Assembly: GCA_033060915.1 (NCBI GenBank)
Contig: CM065378.1
Location: forward strand, 3,715,001-3,779,000
DNA: 64,000 nt
Reading direction: 5' to 3'
From: Euryodendron excelsum
Lineage: Eukaryota; Streptophyta; Magnoliopsida; Ericales; Pentaphylacaceae
The first letter of the stretch is position 1; the number at the start of each line of letters is the position of its first letter. This document shows, one piece after another, positions 35,599 to 47,476 of this stretch. The position numbers and the translations under genes were made by a program. Under the pieces are notes generated by a model, which had not been told where the DNA came from, did not search any database, and worked only from the letters and a program-made list of their open reading frames with translations.

Positions 35599-36828
35599 TA
35601 AAAATATAATAATTTTATTTTAAAAATATTTAATGCCAATTTTCATTTTAATTATATTTACTAGTTTTAGACTCATAATATAAATATGTGTTTATCAATG
35701 ATATCCTTACTATTATTCAAAAAAGGATATAAAAATATGTGGAGTGTAAAGAAATTAATTCTCAAAAAGATAGGATTGAAACAAATACAACGAATATACC
35801 AAAATATGTGAAATGTGAAAAAAGAAAAAAAGTAACCTAAGAGGGCTAAATTCAAATTTTAAAGATTTGGATGGTCAATTACAAATGTTGAAATGAGTAA
35901 AATAAAAAATAAGAAAATTTTTGGAAGAGGACATAGCAAAATTATTTACATGTAAGTGGGGCTAACATACTATTTTTGACCATAGATTCTAAAAATAAAA
36001 TATAAGATCCAAGCAAAACTTCATAACTTTGAAAAAGTAAAAGTAAAGTAACATTATTAGAATTTTGTGACGAGCAATATATCATTTCTCATCCTAAATA
36101 TTCAACATAAATATTATATCACAGAAATTTTTAAAGTTTTGGAAGGCCGTGGCTCCTGCCTGCCAACCTGTCTGCCCGTCGGTCCGCCAGTGGCTAAAAA
36201 GTGGTCACAAACTTCCACAAGTGTTCATCACCAATCCATTCATCAGTAATCCATCTCCATAATTCTTCTTTTTTTACTTGGTCTTTTAAATTGTTGCATA
36301 ATTGATGCTAACAAATAGATTGCTGGTCACTCTTCACTATAGGCACGGCGGAGCCAAGCCTAGAAGGGGCAGTTGCCAATTTCAAATTTTTAAAAATTGT
36401 ACTTTGACTTACAATTTTAAATATTATCTCAATTGCCTATCCTAAAAATTTGTAAATGCTCTTAAATAGTTAAAAAAATTATTTCCATATACGATTTTAT
36501 AGATGTTTATTCTCCTAAAAATTTATAATCCATTTTTAAATAGTTATTTTTCTTTAAAGATTTCTTTACATATTATATATAAGGTTATGTACATTATATG
36601 CAGTAATGCTATACATACAAAAAAAATTAAAACAAAATTCTTATACTATGTGATGTGGTTGAATTTACTTAATTAGAAAAATGCAAACGACACATTATCC
36701 TAGTGAAAGTCAAGTGTCCTATTGATGATTAAGAAAAATTAAATAGGTAGTTATTAATAGTTGCCCTCCCTAAATGAATTTTCTGATTCTGTTACTGTCT
36801 TTAGGTGCTGAAAATTATCATGTGCTGG
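35599..36828. other. Intergenic, no gene; possible decayed element 36340-36790
   Basis: Very AT-rich. The stretch from 'ggcggagccaagcc' (about 36349) to about 36795 ('ctgattctgttactg') has loosely inverted ends of a type seen in dispersed plant repeats. I could not confirm it. Confidence 0.35.
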
Positions 36829-37859
36829 TGTCACGGGCTGGCAGGCCAGGCACCACACGGTGACACTAATGCGACCCGCCATGATCATACGCAGCGGAAT
36901 ACACCCGTGAGGCGACTATGCACCAAGCAATAGTCCCGCCAAACTCAAACACCAAGGCATAAGATTATGCGCTTGTCCAGGATCCATCCGTAATGCCCCG
37001 CATATCTCTTTAAGCACGGACCTCTGATGCTCAAGCCATAAGGCAACCCAAGCTATAGGCGATAGCAACGCCATAGTCAAATGCGCGCACACACGGCAAG
37101 CAATGTGCTTAGCGCCAGTCCCTCTCGAAACACAAGCCAGATGGCCATGTGCAACTAGACATGCGCGCGTCAGCCAAGCATCACCTGTTAGGCACCACGC
37201 CTCCATCCTTGAAGCTCTTAGTGCCCCGCGTCAAGGTTGCCCGCAAGGAAAGGCACCACCGAATAGCAACTGATAAGCCCACAACATTGTGCCCCACGAC
37301 ACCAATGCTAGCCAAACCAAGCGGCCGTGTGCACAAGCGTGAACCCAATGCGCAAGTGCACACGAGACACACGGCATGCAAGTGTGCACACCGAGGTCCA
37401 ATCTGTCATGGACATAAGCCCCACCACTTTATAATTATGGCGTAGCGGGTGCGAATGCCACAACCCCATCCTCGACGCTAATGCCCAACATTTGCCCCAC
37501 CGGGCACAATGCCGCCCATGTAGCCCCTTGACTAGCATGAGGACTGCAGCCACGTGCCACAACCGGCCCCCAAGTCTCGCTCACTCCCTTGGGGGACTCA
37601 CTTGAATGCTGGCCCTTTCGGTAGCACCAGGGGGTGGTAGAGTCAACACCATGCCCCCCCTTATAATAGCATTCTGAGCCATCTCCAAACTGATAGGAAG
37701 AAACATCCTACCCACTCGAGGAGTCATAATCCATAAATCCAATAAATATGGAAAATACAAATTACGAGATTGCCATGCCACCGGCCAATCATGCTCAGAC
37801 ATGCCCCACGCCAAGGTCCCTCGCGACCCTCGACGTGCCACGGGTGGCAACCCGTGACA
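36829..37859 (-). mobile_element. GC-rich solo LTR, copy 2 (inverted)
   Basis: The 1031-bp unit starts TGTCACGGGCTGG and ends CAACCCGTGACA. It is flanked by identical GCTGG pentamers at 36824-36828 and 37860-37864. It is the reverse complement of 18751-19782, with scattered substitutions and nearly equal length. It inserted about 0.3 kb upstream of the first cytochrome b561 gene, so it could affect that promoter. Confidence 0.92.
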
Positions 37860-38081
37860 GCTGGCCATGATGCTTTCCTGGATTGATTTATGTAAGTGAA
37901 ACCAGTGCTCTAGAATATTGATCACTTGGTAAATCTAGTGTCATAGCTGGCTTGATTCCTTCTGTTGATGCTTGCTAAGTCTCAGAAGTCTTCCAAAATA
38001 CCAAACCCATCATCTCAAGCAATCCCATGAAGGGAAAAAAAAAGGTATTGTTCTCTTTTAAGCTTTTTTAGACAGACATTC

Positions 38082-38088
38082 TATAAAA
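38082..38088 (+). promoter_or_regulatory. Probable TATA box of the first cytochrome b561 gene
   Basis: TATAAAA lies 104 bp upstream of the ATG at 38192, placing the start of transcription at about 38115 with a ~75-nt leader. It lies about 220 bp downstream of the solo LTR end. Confidence 0.6.
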
Positions 38089-38191
38089 ACCCACTGAACA
38101 CAAATGCTGTGCAAAGCCAAAAGCAACCAAAATTTAAACCCCCATCTTTCTTCATTCAGTGAACTCTACAACGTTTGTCTCCAACTTTGCC

Positions 38192-39284
38192 ATGGATAGG
38201 TATGGTGACAGATCCATTTATCAGAGGTCGGCCTCTCGTATTACCATGGTAGCACACTTGTTTGGTGTAATAGCAATCATCCTTTTGCTTGTTTGGTTGC
38301 TGCATTATCGCGAGGGTCTCAACCTTGATTCTAACAGCGCGTATCGCGTTTTCAATGTAAATCATTCACTCTTAAACCAGCTTAGTAGATTTCTTTAATA
38401 AACATAATTTACACAGCTAAATGAATTCTTGTTCATGTTCAAATTTTTGTGGGCAGGTCCACCCGTTTCTTATGTTCTCCGGATTCATCTTCTGTACTGG
38501 TGAAGGTATAAATTTGTTTTGATTTCCTCTTATGCTTTATTTTTCGTAATTTGAATTCTAATATGTCTGTTTGGCTGCTGAAAGACAGCAAAAAAGAAAA
38601 AGAAAAGAGAAAAAACTTACAATGTGGTGATTATTTGAGATTGGTTTAGTAGAGGCAGGATTACAAATTTCCTTTCCTTTTCCTCTGTTCATTTGGTAAA
38701 TATATATATGTATGAGCAGCGGTTATGGCGTACAAGACAATACCAGCCGACAAGAATTCTCAAAAGTTCTGCCACATGCTTCTCAACTTGATTGCTATTT
38801 CTGTGGGGATTGTTGGGATATATGCTGCATTCAAGTTCCACAACATGTTGAATATAAAGCATATGACTAGCTTGCATTCATGGATAGGAATGGGCACATT
38901 CTGCTTGTTCGGCTTGCAGGTAATTTAACAACAGCCCAAACTATCTTCACAACCAAACAAACAAACAAAAAATCCTTCCCTAGATGAAATTTCTTACTAT
39001 TGTTTTCGTCATTTATTTTGCAGTGGTTTTTTGGTTTCACTCTGTTCATGTTTCCGAAAGCCTCAGACCGTACAAGACTCAGAGCACTTCCGTGGCACAT
39101 ATGTGGCGGCAGGGCACTTTTGTACATGGCAATATGCGCGGCTGAGACAGGACTGATGCAGAAAGAATCGTTCCTGCGGCTCGGGGACAGCAACGAGTCT
39201 CATTTAGTCAACTTCACTGGACTAGCGATCCTCCTCTTTGGCATTACAGTTGATCTTACTGTTGCTCTTGCTCGTCACATCTAA
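38192..39284 (+). CDS. Cytochrome b561, probable transmembrane ascorbate ferrireductase (gene 1)
   Basis: Four exons: 38192-38356, 38457-38505, 38720-38919 and 39024-39284, all with GT/AG borders, give 224 aa. Cytochrome b561 proteins are six-helix, di-heme membrane proteins that pass electrons from cytosolic ascorbate across the membrane, for example to monodehydroascorbate or ferric chelates. The four heme-ligand histidines expected of the family are present: H57 (VHPFLM), H90 (FCHMLL), H124 (LHSWIG) and H163 (PWHICGG). The ascorbate-side WLLHYREGL and SLHSW blocks are also conserved. There is no signal peptide; the first helix starts near residue 18. The ATG at 38192 is chosen because the longer frame upstream begins with GTG. 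An AATAAA overlaps the stop codon (39283). It belongs to the At1g14730/At1g26100 branch. A paralog is at 51384-53553. Confidence 0.93.
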
Positions 39285-39489
39285 TAAACGCGCGCTCCTT
39301 CATTATACGCATCTCCAATTAACGTCGTAAAGCATAAGAGTCAAAATATATATATATTTTTTTACATGCTAAAATAAGGTCTCTTAAAGGCTCCAGCTTG
39401 AAGAACTCTTGGATTGTTGTTAGTTTTCTTTTTATTGTTTTAAGTTTTGTATAATTCGTGATTTTTCTGAACTTTTACCATTGTTTCAG

Positions 39490-40025
39490 CTTTTAGGCTT
39501 CGTTTGATTTGATGTAAAATGTTTTTCAGAAAAATATTTTCCTCTATTTGATTGACCTTAATGGGTGTAAAATATTTTTATATGTAAAATATTTTTCAAC
39601 AATTAACGTAAAATGACTTTCCAGTTTAAAATCGGTAAGTCATTTTCCAACTATTGCTCACGTTGACCCAAAGTCCAATGCCGGGCCTGAAACGCTCATT
39701 GACCTTGTCTGGCCCGAGTTTGCTTCTGGATTGGCATGATCTTTATGACCTCAACCTTGAGGGTGGGATCCAATAGAGTGTCTTGTCCAACTATCAATGA
39801 TCTGGTGCTCCTTGATATTGTGCCCATGGAGGTAAGATTTGCTCCTACCTTCTGATCTTCCCTTCCATGATCAGGCAGTTGAATATGCTGCACCGGTCCC
39901 GCTTCTTTTATTTATCAATGTATTTTTAACTGGCAGCCAAACAACTGAAAATAAATTTTTGGTAATTATTTTACATAAAATAAATTTATTTGAAAAATAT
40001 TTTTCAATGTAAAATATTTTACGTC
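39490..40025. mobile_element. Candidate MITE with palindromic AT-rich ends
   Basis: 'gatgtaaaatgtttttcag' near the left and 'gaaaaatatttttcaatg' near the right are roughly inverted. A less AT-rich core (39655-39900) sits between them. The limits are uncertain. Confidence 0.4.
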
Positions 40026-40029
40026 AATA

Positions 40030-41900
40030 ATGAGTGAATTTTTAGTTCATTAAGTAGAATGTTGGTAATTTCAGCTCTGAATGAATGAATATCTATGTTG
40101 GTAGGCAAAAAAAATGAAGATCAGTAAATTATCTGTGGTTATTATTAATTACTATGCTGGTTGGCAACTTGAAGATTATGGGCCTGTTAATGACAAGCTT
40201 TGGCTCTTTGAGAAGTAATGAAATTAAGAGTAAATTCATATTGCCGGTATGGTAAAGTATTGACAACTATGCCTTAGAGGAATGTTTTTCAGCATTTTAT
40301 ACTTTTGGCTGTGAAGTAATTTACACTAGCAACAAAGTGGCAAAGTCATAAAAGCTACTACTGCGTAAAGTAATTTATTTCTAATTCTACAAGTGGTAAA
40401 GTAATTTATTGCTTTCTAATTTTAACCAATAAAATTTTAAAATTTTTGTATAATGAACTGTGAGTGGAAATAAAAGGAAAAAAAGCCCAGTGCTTCTCAC
40501 ATGTAGTTTGGTTTTTTTGTTTAAGGTTGACATTGCAACAAATCAGAAATGTAAGGTCTTAATTACTACAAATAAAAATAAAGTCTTGAAGTAAAATTTA
40601 ATGTAAAATATGGAGATGCAAAGTGTAATTAATTCAAAAATATTTTGCAAACGAAAATTTAGTGCTTAAAGCATGATATTTTCCTTTTTTTTTTTTTTTT
40701 TTTGTAAAATTTGGAAGGGTTTTCAGTTATTTCACTTCATCCACTAGATGGAAAAGAATTGTAAGGGCCTTATTGTAAAGTATTGTAAGTATGTTTTTAT
40801 TTCTAAATTAACAAATCAGGAAGAAACCCAAAATGATATAACCACCTACTTTCTATTTGAGACTACAATTTATATGATAGTATTGACCCGTCTTACAAAA
40901 CTGATGCAAGCATTAAAGTAAAATAAAAAAATCCAAGAGCTTTTCAAAGATTAAACAGAAAAAAGAAAATTAATAGAAAAGATTGCATTCACACTAACCA
41001 TTTAAGCAGTGAAGTTCACAATGGCTAGAAAGAAAACCAAAATGGTTAGCCTGAAAGGATAATCTGCTCCTCATGGAAAAAGACAAAAGATAGAAATAAC
41101 AGAGATGAGAAGCACCTGAGTGAAGATAATTAGATGGATTCTCCATGTGGTAGTGGAGCGAAGAAAAAGTTGGAGGCAGGACGTAATGAAGAATTTTGTT
41201 GAGAAGGAGTGAATGTAACGTTCTTTAAAATTTTGATAGGAAAAGATAGAATTTTTTGAATTTTGTGGGAGATCAAAGTAAAAAATTTTGCATTTTGAAG
41301 AGTTATAATAAAATTTTTTAAATTTTGGAGGGCTAATACACTGCTTCTTATTATAAACACATAAAATTCATAGGATAGGTCCAACCTTGGTCGAAGAAAA
41401 AATTGAGAAAAAAGTCAGTAAAAAGTTTTTCAATAGTTATACCGGTCAAATTTTGTCATGTGTTATTTATTTTACTAAAAGTCTATCTATTAATAAAAAA
41501 TTCATATTCCTAATATAATAAAACACTACATATATATTTCATTAAAAGTCTCTCTATTAATAACAAATTCGTGTTACTGATGTCATCAAAACTACATATC
41601 ATGATTAACCCCATGGGTTGGTCTATTAGTCAAAGTCAGGCTTAGAGGTATGGTACTTCTAAAGTTTTGAATTCAAAACATCTTAGGTGTTATTAATTTT
41701 TTGTGCTCCACTCATAAGATTTTTAATCCGATAATTACTTAATTTGTGTGGGACAAAAGGACTACATAGATTTTGAAATTAATCAATGTATGCGCAAATT
41801 AGCCCAAACAGCCGGTCATCAAAAGAAAAAAATGCGTCTTGGTGGGAAAGGAAGAAAAGGGGTCCACTTGGTGTTTGGAATGGAAATTGATTGGAGAGTT
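40030..41900. other. Intergenic, AT-rich, no gene seen
   Basis: No coding signal is visible. There is a poly-T run at about 40685-40703. Short frames are chance. Confidence 0.55.
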
Positions 41901-41905
41901 CTGAG

Positions 41906-42019
41906 GAGGTGAAGGTATTTCTGGCGATGATCTCGGCCATGGCCGCTCTGGTATTCTTTCTGTTGGTCATCGAAGGTCGCAACAATCTCTTCGTTGCTGC
42001 CAAGGCCGTTCACGCTATT
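41906..42019 (+). pseudogene. Fragment of an ERD2-like (KDEL-receptor family) gene
   Basis: One open block reads EVKVFLAMISAMAALVFF, then EGRNNLFVAAKAVHAI. This matches the N-terminal part of plant ERD2-like ER lumen retention-receptor proteins (KVKAFLAVVSAMAAL followed by HDNLFVAAEAVHSIG, recalled). Homology is lost right after HAI, where the next conserved segment (GILVLIYKL) is missing, and no further exons are seen. The length is ~38 residues against more than 200 for the family, so this is an isolated exon fragment. Confidence 0.6.
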
Positions 42020-42429
42020 TACAATCTCTTCAACAATAATGTGCCCATGGAAAATTTTACCTTTTTCTTTTTGGGTTTCTCAACATTTCATATAAAGATT
42101 CTTCTTTGCTCTCTCAATTGGCGCTTCTCATAGTCAGAGTTTGGAGATTCAGATCAATATACACCAACTTTGTGTATGAATGCTTGCGTAGTGCTCTTTC
42201 TATTCCCGCTAATATCAATAGCACTGGCCAAAGAGCAAATGTTGACCAAAGACCAAATAGGTCTTATTACGGAGGATAAAATTGTAAATTTCTTTCTCCC
42301 ACATTTGTACAAATTTAAATTGTAACATATATATATATATATATATATTTGATTAATGCATACAATCCAAGAAAAGAGATGATAATAGAACTCAACAAAA
42401 GCGCCTATCAACAAATCAAAACCAGCAAT

Positions 42430-42753
42430 CTTATACTAACTCCGGTGCAACCACCGGAGCTATAGATGAGGGCACCTCCTCTATCCAAACTTGCATATGT
42501 TGTAAGCGAGAAGTCATCTTGGCCAATAAGTGAGCCACGCTATTACTTCTCAGTGCACATGAGATATCTTAATAGAATCAAAAGTATTCATCTTCCTTCT
42601 AATGAGAGAGATCATCTGTCTTACTGGAGACAAATCCTCAACACTAAATTGAACTGCCTTTATGATTAACATAGAGTCACCCTCCGCCTTTATGATAAAC
42701 AGAGTCACCCTCCAAATCTAATATTATTCACCCCCAGCTCTGCAGAAAAAATC
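42430..42753 (-). mobile_element. LINE remnant, C-terminal half of the RNase H domain
   Basis: The minus strand reads EGDSMLIIKAVQFSVEDLSP, then ISHVH, and after a frame slip SVAHLLAKM and VWIEEVPSSIAP. This is the end of the RNase H-like domain of plant L1-type LINEs. It continues the fragment at 48902-49475 across the inserted LTR element. A ~30-bp piece ('gcctttatgat.aacatagagtcaccctcc' type) is duplicated in tandem at about 42656-42714. The LINE 3' end is near 42320-42430, where AT dinucleotides take the place of a poly-A tail. Confidence 0.75.
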
Positions 42754-44100
42754 TATTAGCATATTTGGTGTGACAGATCAACTTTGAGCCATTATTAAGG
42801 TGGGATTCACATGTCCCTTTTAGTGGGTTCAAGATGATTTGTGTTCTCCTTTATGAGGAGATGAAGAACAAGCATTTACTTGCTCAAATCCATAAAGGTT
42901 TGAATGAGATAATGGTCTCAAAAGTAAGTACCATGAGTATGGTTATTGGGTAGAACTAAAGACTTGTCCCACAATAATTTTCTATTGAAAAATTGATGTG
43001 TATATAAAGCCTTGGTTTAGAGATGGTTTAGGCCCCAAGGGGCACTCAACTTTTGCGGAAGGGGAATGACCTGTAGAATCCATGGGTTGACCCAATACTC
43101 CACGCGCACACCGCCACCACCGACTGGTTTGGTTTTGTTTGGGTGCAATTTAATAATATTAAATAGGCTTGAACCAATTTAATATTTATTTTTTAGGGCG
43201 GTTTGAACCAGTTTGTGTGAATCGGGTGAGAACCGAACCGAACCGATTCAAGTTCAAATTCAATTCCAATGGTTGCGACCCTTCCTAAGGGCACGTTTGG
43301 TTGGCACCGTTTCGAAAGGATGCGAAGATTCTCCCTCCGAAATAAAATAGTTTTTGTTTGTCTCTCTCTCTCTCTCTCTCTCTCTCCGGCAACGTTCGTT
43401 CGCATCTCCGGCGAAGTGCTGTCCAGATTTCGGCGATTGTTTCAGGCGAATTCTGACTCTTCAATTAATCTTTCTGATCTTTGTTTCAGACTTACAGAAT
43501 TTCTAGCTAGGTTTTGTTTTCAGATTAATTTTGGTATATGTTGTGTGGTGAATTTTAGTGAAAATTTAACCATTTTGTTCTGTGTTTCTGTATTGAATTT
43601 CTGCTTTGAAATTCTACAGAATTGCAATATATTTCCAGCGTAGGAAATACTATCTTTAGTTATCATACTATATTGATTTTTTCAGAAACAGTGTAGGTTT
43701 CTGTATGAAATTTACTGTCATAATTTTGTGTTGAGTTAGACAAAAAATTTCTTTTGTTTTCCTTCATACATATTACATTCATACTGTACATAGAGAGAGT
43801 AAAATCTGACGTTTTTGCTAGATGTGAATATTGTAGTGCTACTTATTTAGTGTCGTGATTATTTTATCCTAGAGATAGACACCCGTTAATCCCATGAGCA
43901 CTTGTGTGGGGGGCGAATCTGTCTTAATGAGAGAATGTGCAACACTCGACCTAATCTATCTTTCATTGCATATTTTATTGCATTATCACCTATGAATTGT
44001 TTAGTATGCCATGTCACATTATTACATACACATTATTCATTATTCAATTTATTATGGCTACAATTTATGTAGAAAACATTATACAATATTTTTTTAAACA
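42754..44100 (+). repeat. 5' LTR of the copia-like element
   Basis: 1347 bp, from TATTAG (altered TGTTAG) to AAACA. It contains a CT microsatellite at about 43362-43386, equivalent to 48099-48122 in the 3' LTR. It has many substitutions and some indels relative to the 3' LTR, so the insertion is not young. Confidence 0.85.
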
Positions 44101-47100
44101 ATATTAAAACAGATTGTGTTTCTACTTGTATGTGTTTTTCATATATAGTAATACTGTGAAGTTGCATGTGATTGTATATTGTTGAGTATAGATGTTCATA
44201 GTCATGTGTGAATTCAGACTTGATGGTAACGTAAAGTTTTCATATTTCTAAGGCACTAAATTTATTTCATTTGCCGCTTAGAAAACGATTGTTCATCTCT
44301 GAAATAAACCTGTTACAAATCTAGAAACTTAAGTTTAGTATTGCATAGCAATTGACATGAATCCTATTGTTGTGATGAACTTAATTTGCATAGTGGTTAT
44401 TAATTTGTTAAAGTTCTATTTTCGTTGCGTGTTTAGCATGATAAGTTGTATCAGTACATCTTCATATAGCTTAGATGCTACATGTTGTTTGTCTTGCCAT
44501 ACTTATGTGTTTTTGGTAAAAGCATGACTTTGTAGTTGAGTAATTTTTATTGTTAGAGGTTTTAATTTCATTTGAGAAATTAAAATGGTGTTATTATTTA
44601 GTTTTTAACCTTAAGAATATGGGCATATGATACTTTGTGAATGAGCAAATTTAATTGCTAGTCTTTAATTTCTTGTAAGAAATTAAATTTGTGTTATTCT
44701 ATGATTTTTAATCATAAAAATATTACCATGTGTTTGCAGTTCACATGATGGACATTTGGGAAGAGTTGAGTCAGAATTGGTTTGGTGAGGATGAGTTAGA
44801 GAATCTTACACAACCAGTAGATCCTCCTGTGTTACACACGATGTATCATCTTTATGGCCCAGAGGACGTTGTTATTCCTAAGCTAGTGGCATTGCCTATT
44901 CCGCTAAGGCAGGTGATTTGACCGAATGAACCAGGAACGAGGCGCTATCGAAACTACTACGGGAAGATTCGATGCACTGCTCGCAAGAGCGTTCTGTGTC
45001 TTGCTTACTGCCAGAGATTGAGGCTTCTAGCACAACCCGAGGGTTCCCACGATGTGGACTCTCTTATCGGCCAAACACCCTTGAGCGCGCATGAAAGAGG
45101 ACGCTTAATCCTGTGTTGGTAATGATTGAGAGTTCCTCTTTTGGAGGATCGTCTGGTCCTTTCTAGTTTTGTGTTAGGGTTTAGTATCGTAACTTGTTTA
45201 GTTACATAACTTATTTAGTTACTAACTTGGAACACTTTTAGTGACCATATATGTATATGTGTATATCTATGTTTGTGATGGTAATGACATATCTAACTTT
45301 TGTGTTAATTGTTATGTGTTGATTGTGTTTCATAGTGTTCCTTGAAATATAATAAAATTAAGAAGGTATCATCAAAGAGTATACTTACAGTTATCCACAT
45401 TTCTAGTGGTACTACTAAAATAGTATACTTAAAATAATCAACGCACATGTTATAATGTTCAAATGAGTGTGAGAACGAGTGTAGTAAACAAGTAAAAGGT
45501 ATTAGACGTGGTGATGATGTAGCTTCAATAGCTTAACGTTCAGATTCGCCTGTCTATAAACACCTAGTTGATTCAGTAACTTGATTGCTGGAAAAATGAA
45601 ATCCAACGCTTCATTGAGTTGATGTGTACTACTTTGTTAAATCTGGATAATCCAGGAAATGTGGGGGAAAACTTTGTTTTCTTAAACACACGTTCTCATT
45701 AGGACACCCCATATAACACTGTGTTAACATGAACAGAATTATAGCTCGGGTTATCTGTAATCTAAGTTATAAAATCATGTGAGGGTTTATACTCCGATCT
45801 GCTTGAACACAGTTGTGTATGTGAATGCTGTGGTAAATGATAATCCGTCTAATACTCTACAATCATTCGAGAGAGTATTTCTTAATTCTAAAAGTGGGAC
45901 ATTCTTTAGGAATGGACTTCCTTGTGTATTTTCTTTTCATTCTAAGAGTCTTGAAGGCTTTACGAATTAGCAAGAGATCCAAGACTTTATGTCTATGGTG
46001 AGAAGGAAGAATAGTTCTAGATAAATAAAGGAAAGAATGACTGATCTGAATGTTTCTAACTTTTAAAGTCTGAGGTGAAATCTCAAGAGAAAAGGAACTT
46101 AGTGCAGTCTCGATAACTTTAGTAAAGTAAAGAGTTGTACAGAATTTTGTTATATTTGAACCACAATAATAGTTTACATACAGGTAAAACTAAATGGATA
46201 ACAGACAATCTGCCTGATGGATCTGAGAACAAAGATATCTAAATGGTTCAATGAGTAGAGTCTAAACTCAAATACTTAATAGATATGTTACGAGATCGAG
46301 TCTCGGTGGTTGTGACTTCGTGATAGAAGTTCACGCAAGTTGCAAGAATAAACATATCTTGATGTGAATAAAGTATTTTATTCAACCCAGGGTTAATCCG
46401 TTGGAAGATGATAGCCTTGTGCTACAAATGAGCACTAATCACATATACATCCAGAAGTACTAGAGAGGGTTCACTGTGGAAACTGAATTTATGAATTAGA
46501 AAACGCTAAATCCACAAATGGATGAAGTCTTAGAAGAAATGCATTAATTTCTTAGGAAATTCTCACAGTTGAAGTAAACAGCTAGATTCTGCAAAGGCAT
46601 CAAGAGCTAAGGAAGAAGTATCAAGTGACTTCTTAAACGTCTTAAGATATAGAGAATTCCCGATAATGACAAAACACGACGAGTATGTCTGTTAAAGGTC
46701 ATTACTTGCAGGAATGTAATATTCAATGATTAATAATTTAATCAAAGGATATTGAGAGATCATCTTACTATTAGGCCTGATAAGAGATCGAAATTTATTC
46801 ATCGAGAGGATTAGGCATTAAAGCCTATTATCTTAAAAGTTATCTTGATGGCAACCCAATCTAGTTGACTGGAGATCCCCAGATCTAGGTTCAACGGGAC
46901 AACCGAATTAAGGATGACTTAGTATAAATCAATGGGGAACTTTGTTCCACTACCTAATTCTATGGTGAACTATTGATTACCTGAAATATTGTTAGAATAA
47001 ACTACAGCTTTTAATATAGAACGAGTAAGGCAGGCTACTCATACTAATAAGCCTATGCTTTTAATGATTCTTATTACTTAGATACCAAGCGGAGTATGTA

Positions 47101-47476
47101 TATTTGCTCACTCTATAAGAAATTACTTATATGAGTGAGAAGGGGCCGCTTCTGTGAGAATTGCAAATGCTTCAATTCTCTTAAATACCAGAATCGTTTA
47201 GGGCCAAAACGAACACAATCGAAGAATCAAACTTGGATAGGGAAGAAACTATGTGAATAGTATTGTCTCGGTTTATACAAACGACAGAATAGTTCAAGAC
47301 ATCATGTGCACTGGTCAACCAATAAACCCGATAGTGTTTCACTAAGGAAGGTTCAAAGCCAAATGCCACCTTTCATGATGCGGTGGCTTTTCCACTCTAC
47401 TCTCTCTTTTACATTTGTGCATCTGCATTTCTTTGTGCACTGTTTTTTAACAGTCAACCTCATTCATGTGGGAGAT

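Noticed and set aside
17696..37859. Large inverted segmental duplication (MITE plus solo LTR order mirrored at 29.6 and 36.8 kb)
   Set aside because: Each copy has its own distinct target duplication, so these are independent insertions rather than one duplicated block.
36916..37925. Several overlapping 84-114 aa frames on both strands
   Set aside because: All lie inside the second GC-rich solo LTR and mirror the frames of the first copy; none shows a conserved domain.
38159..38191. Upstream extension of b561 gene 1 starting at GTG
   Set aside because: GTG is not a normal plant nuclear start; the ATG at 38192 gives the family-like N-terminus.
44730..44921. 63-aa frame in the interior of the LTR element
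   Set aside because: Not recognisable as gag, protease or any domain, and surrounded by stops; left as non-coding interior.
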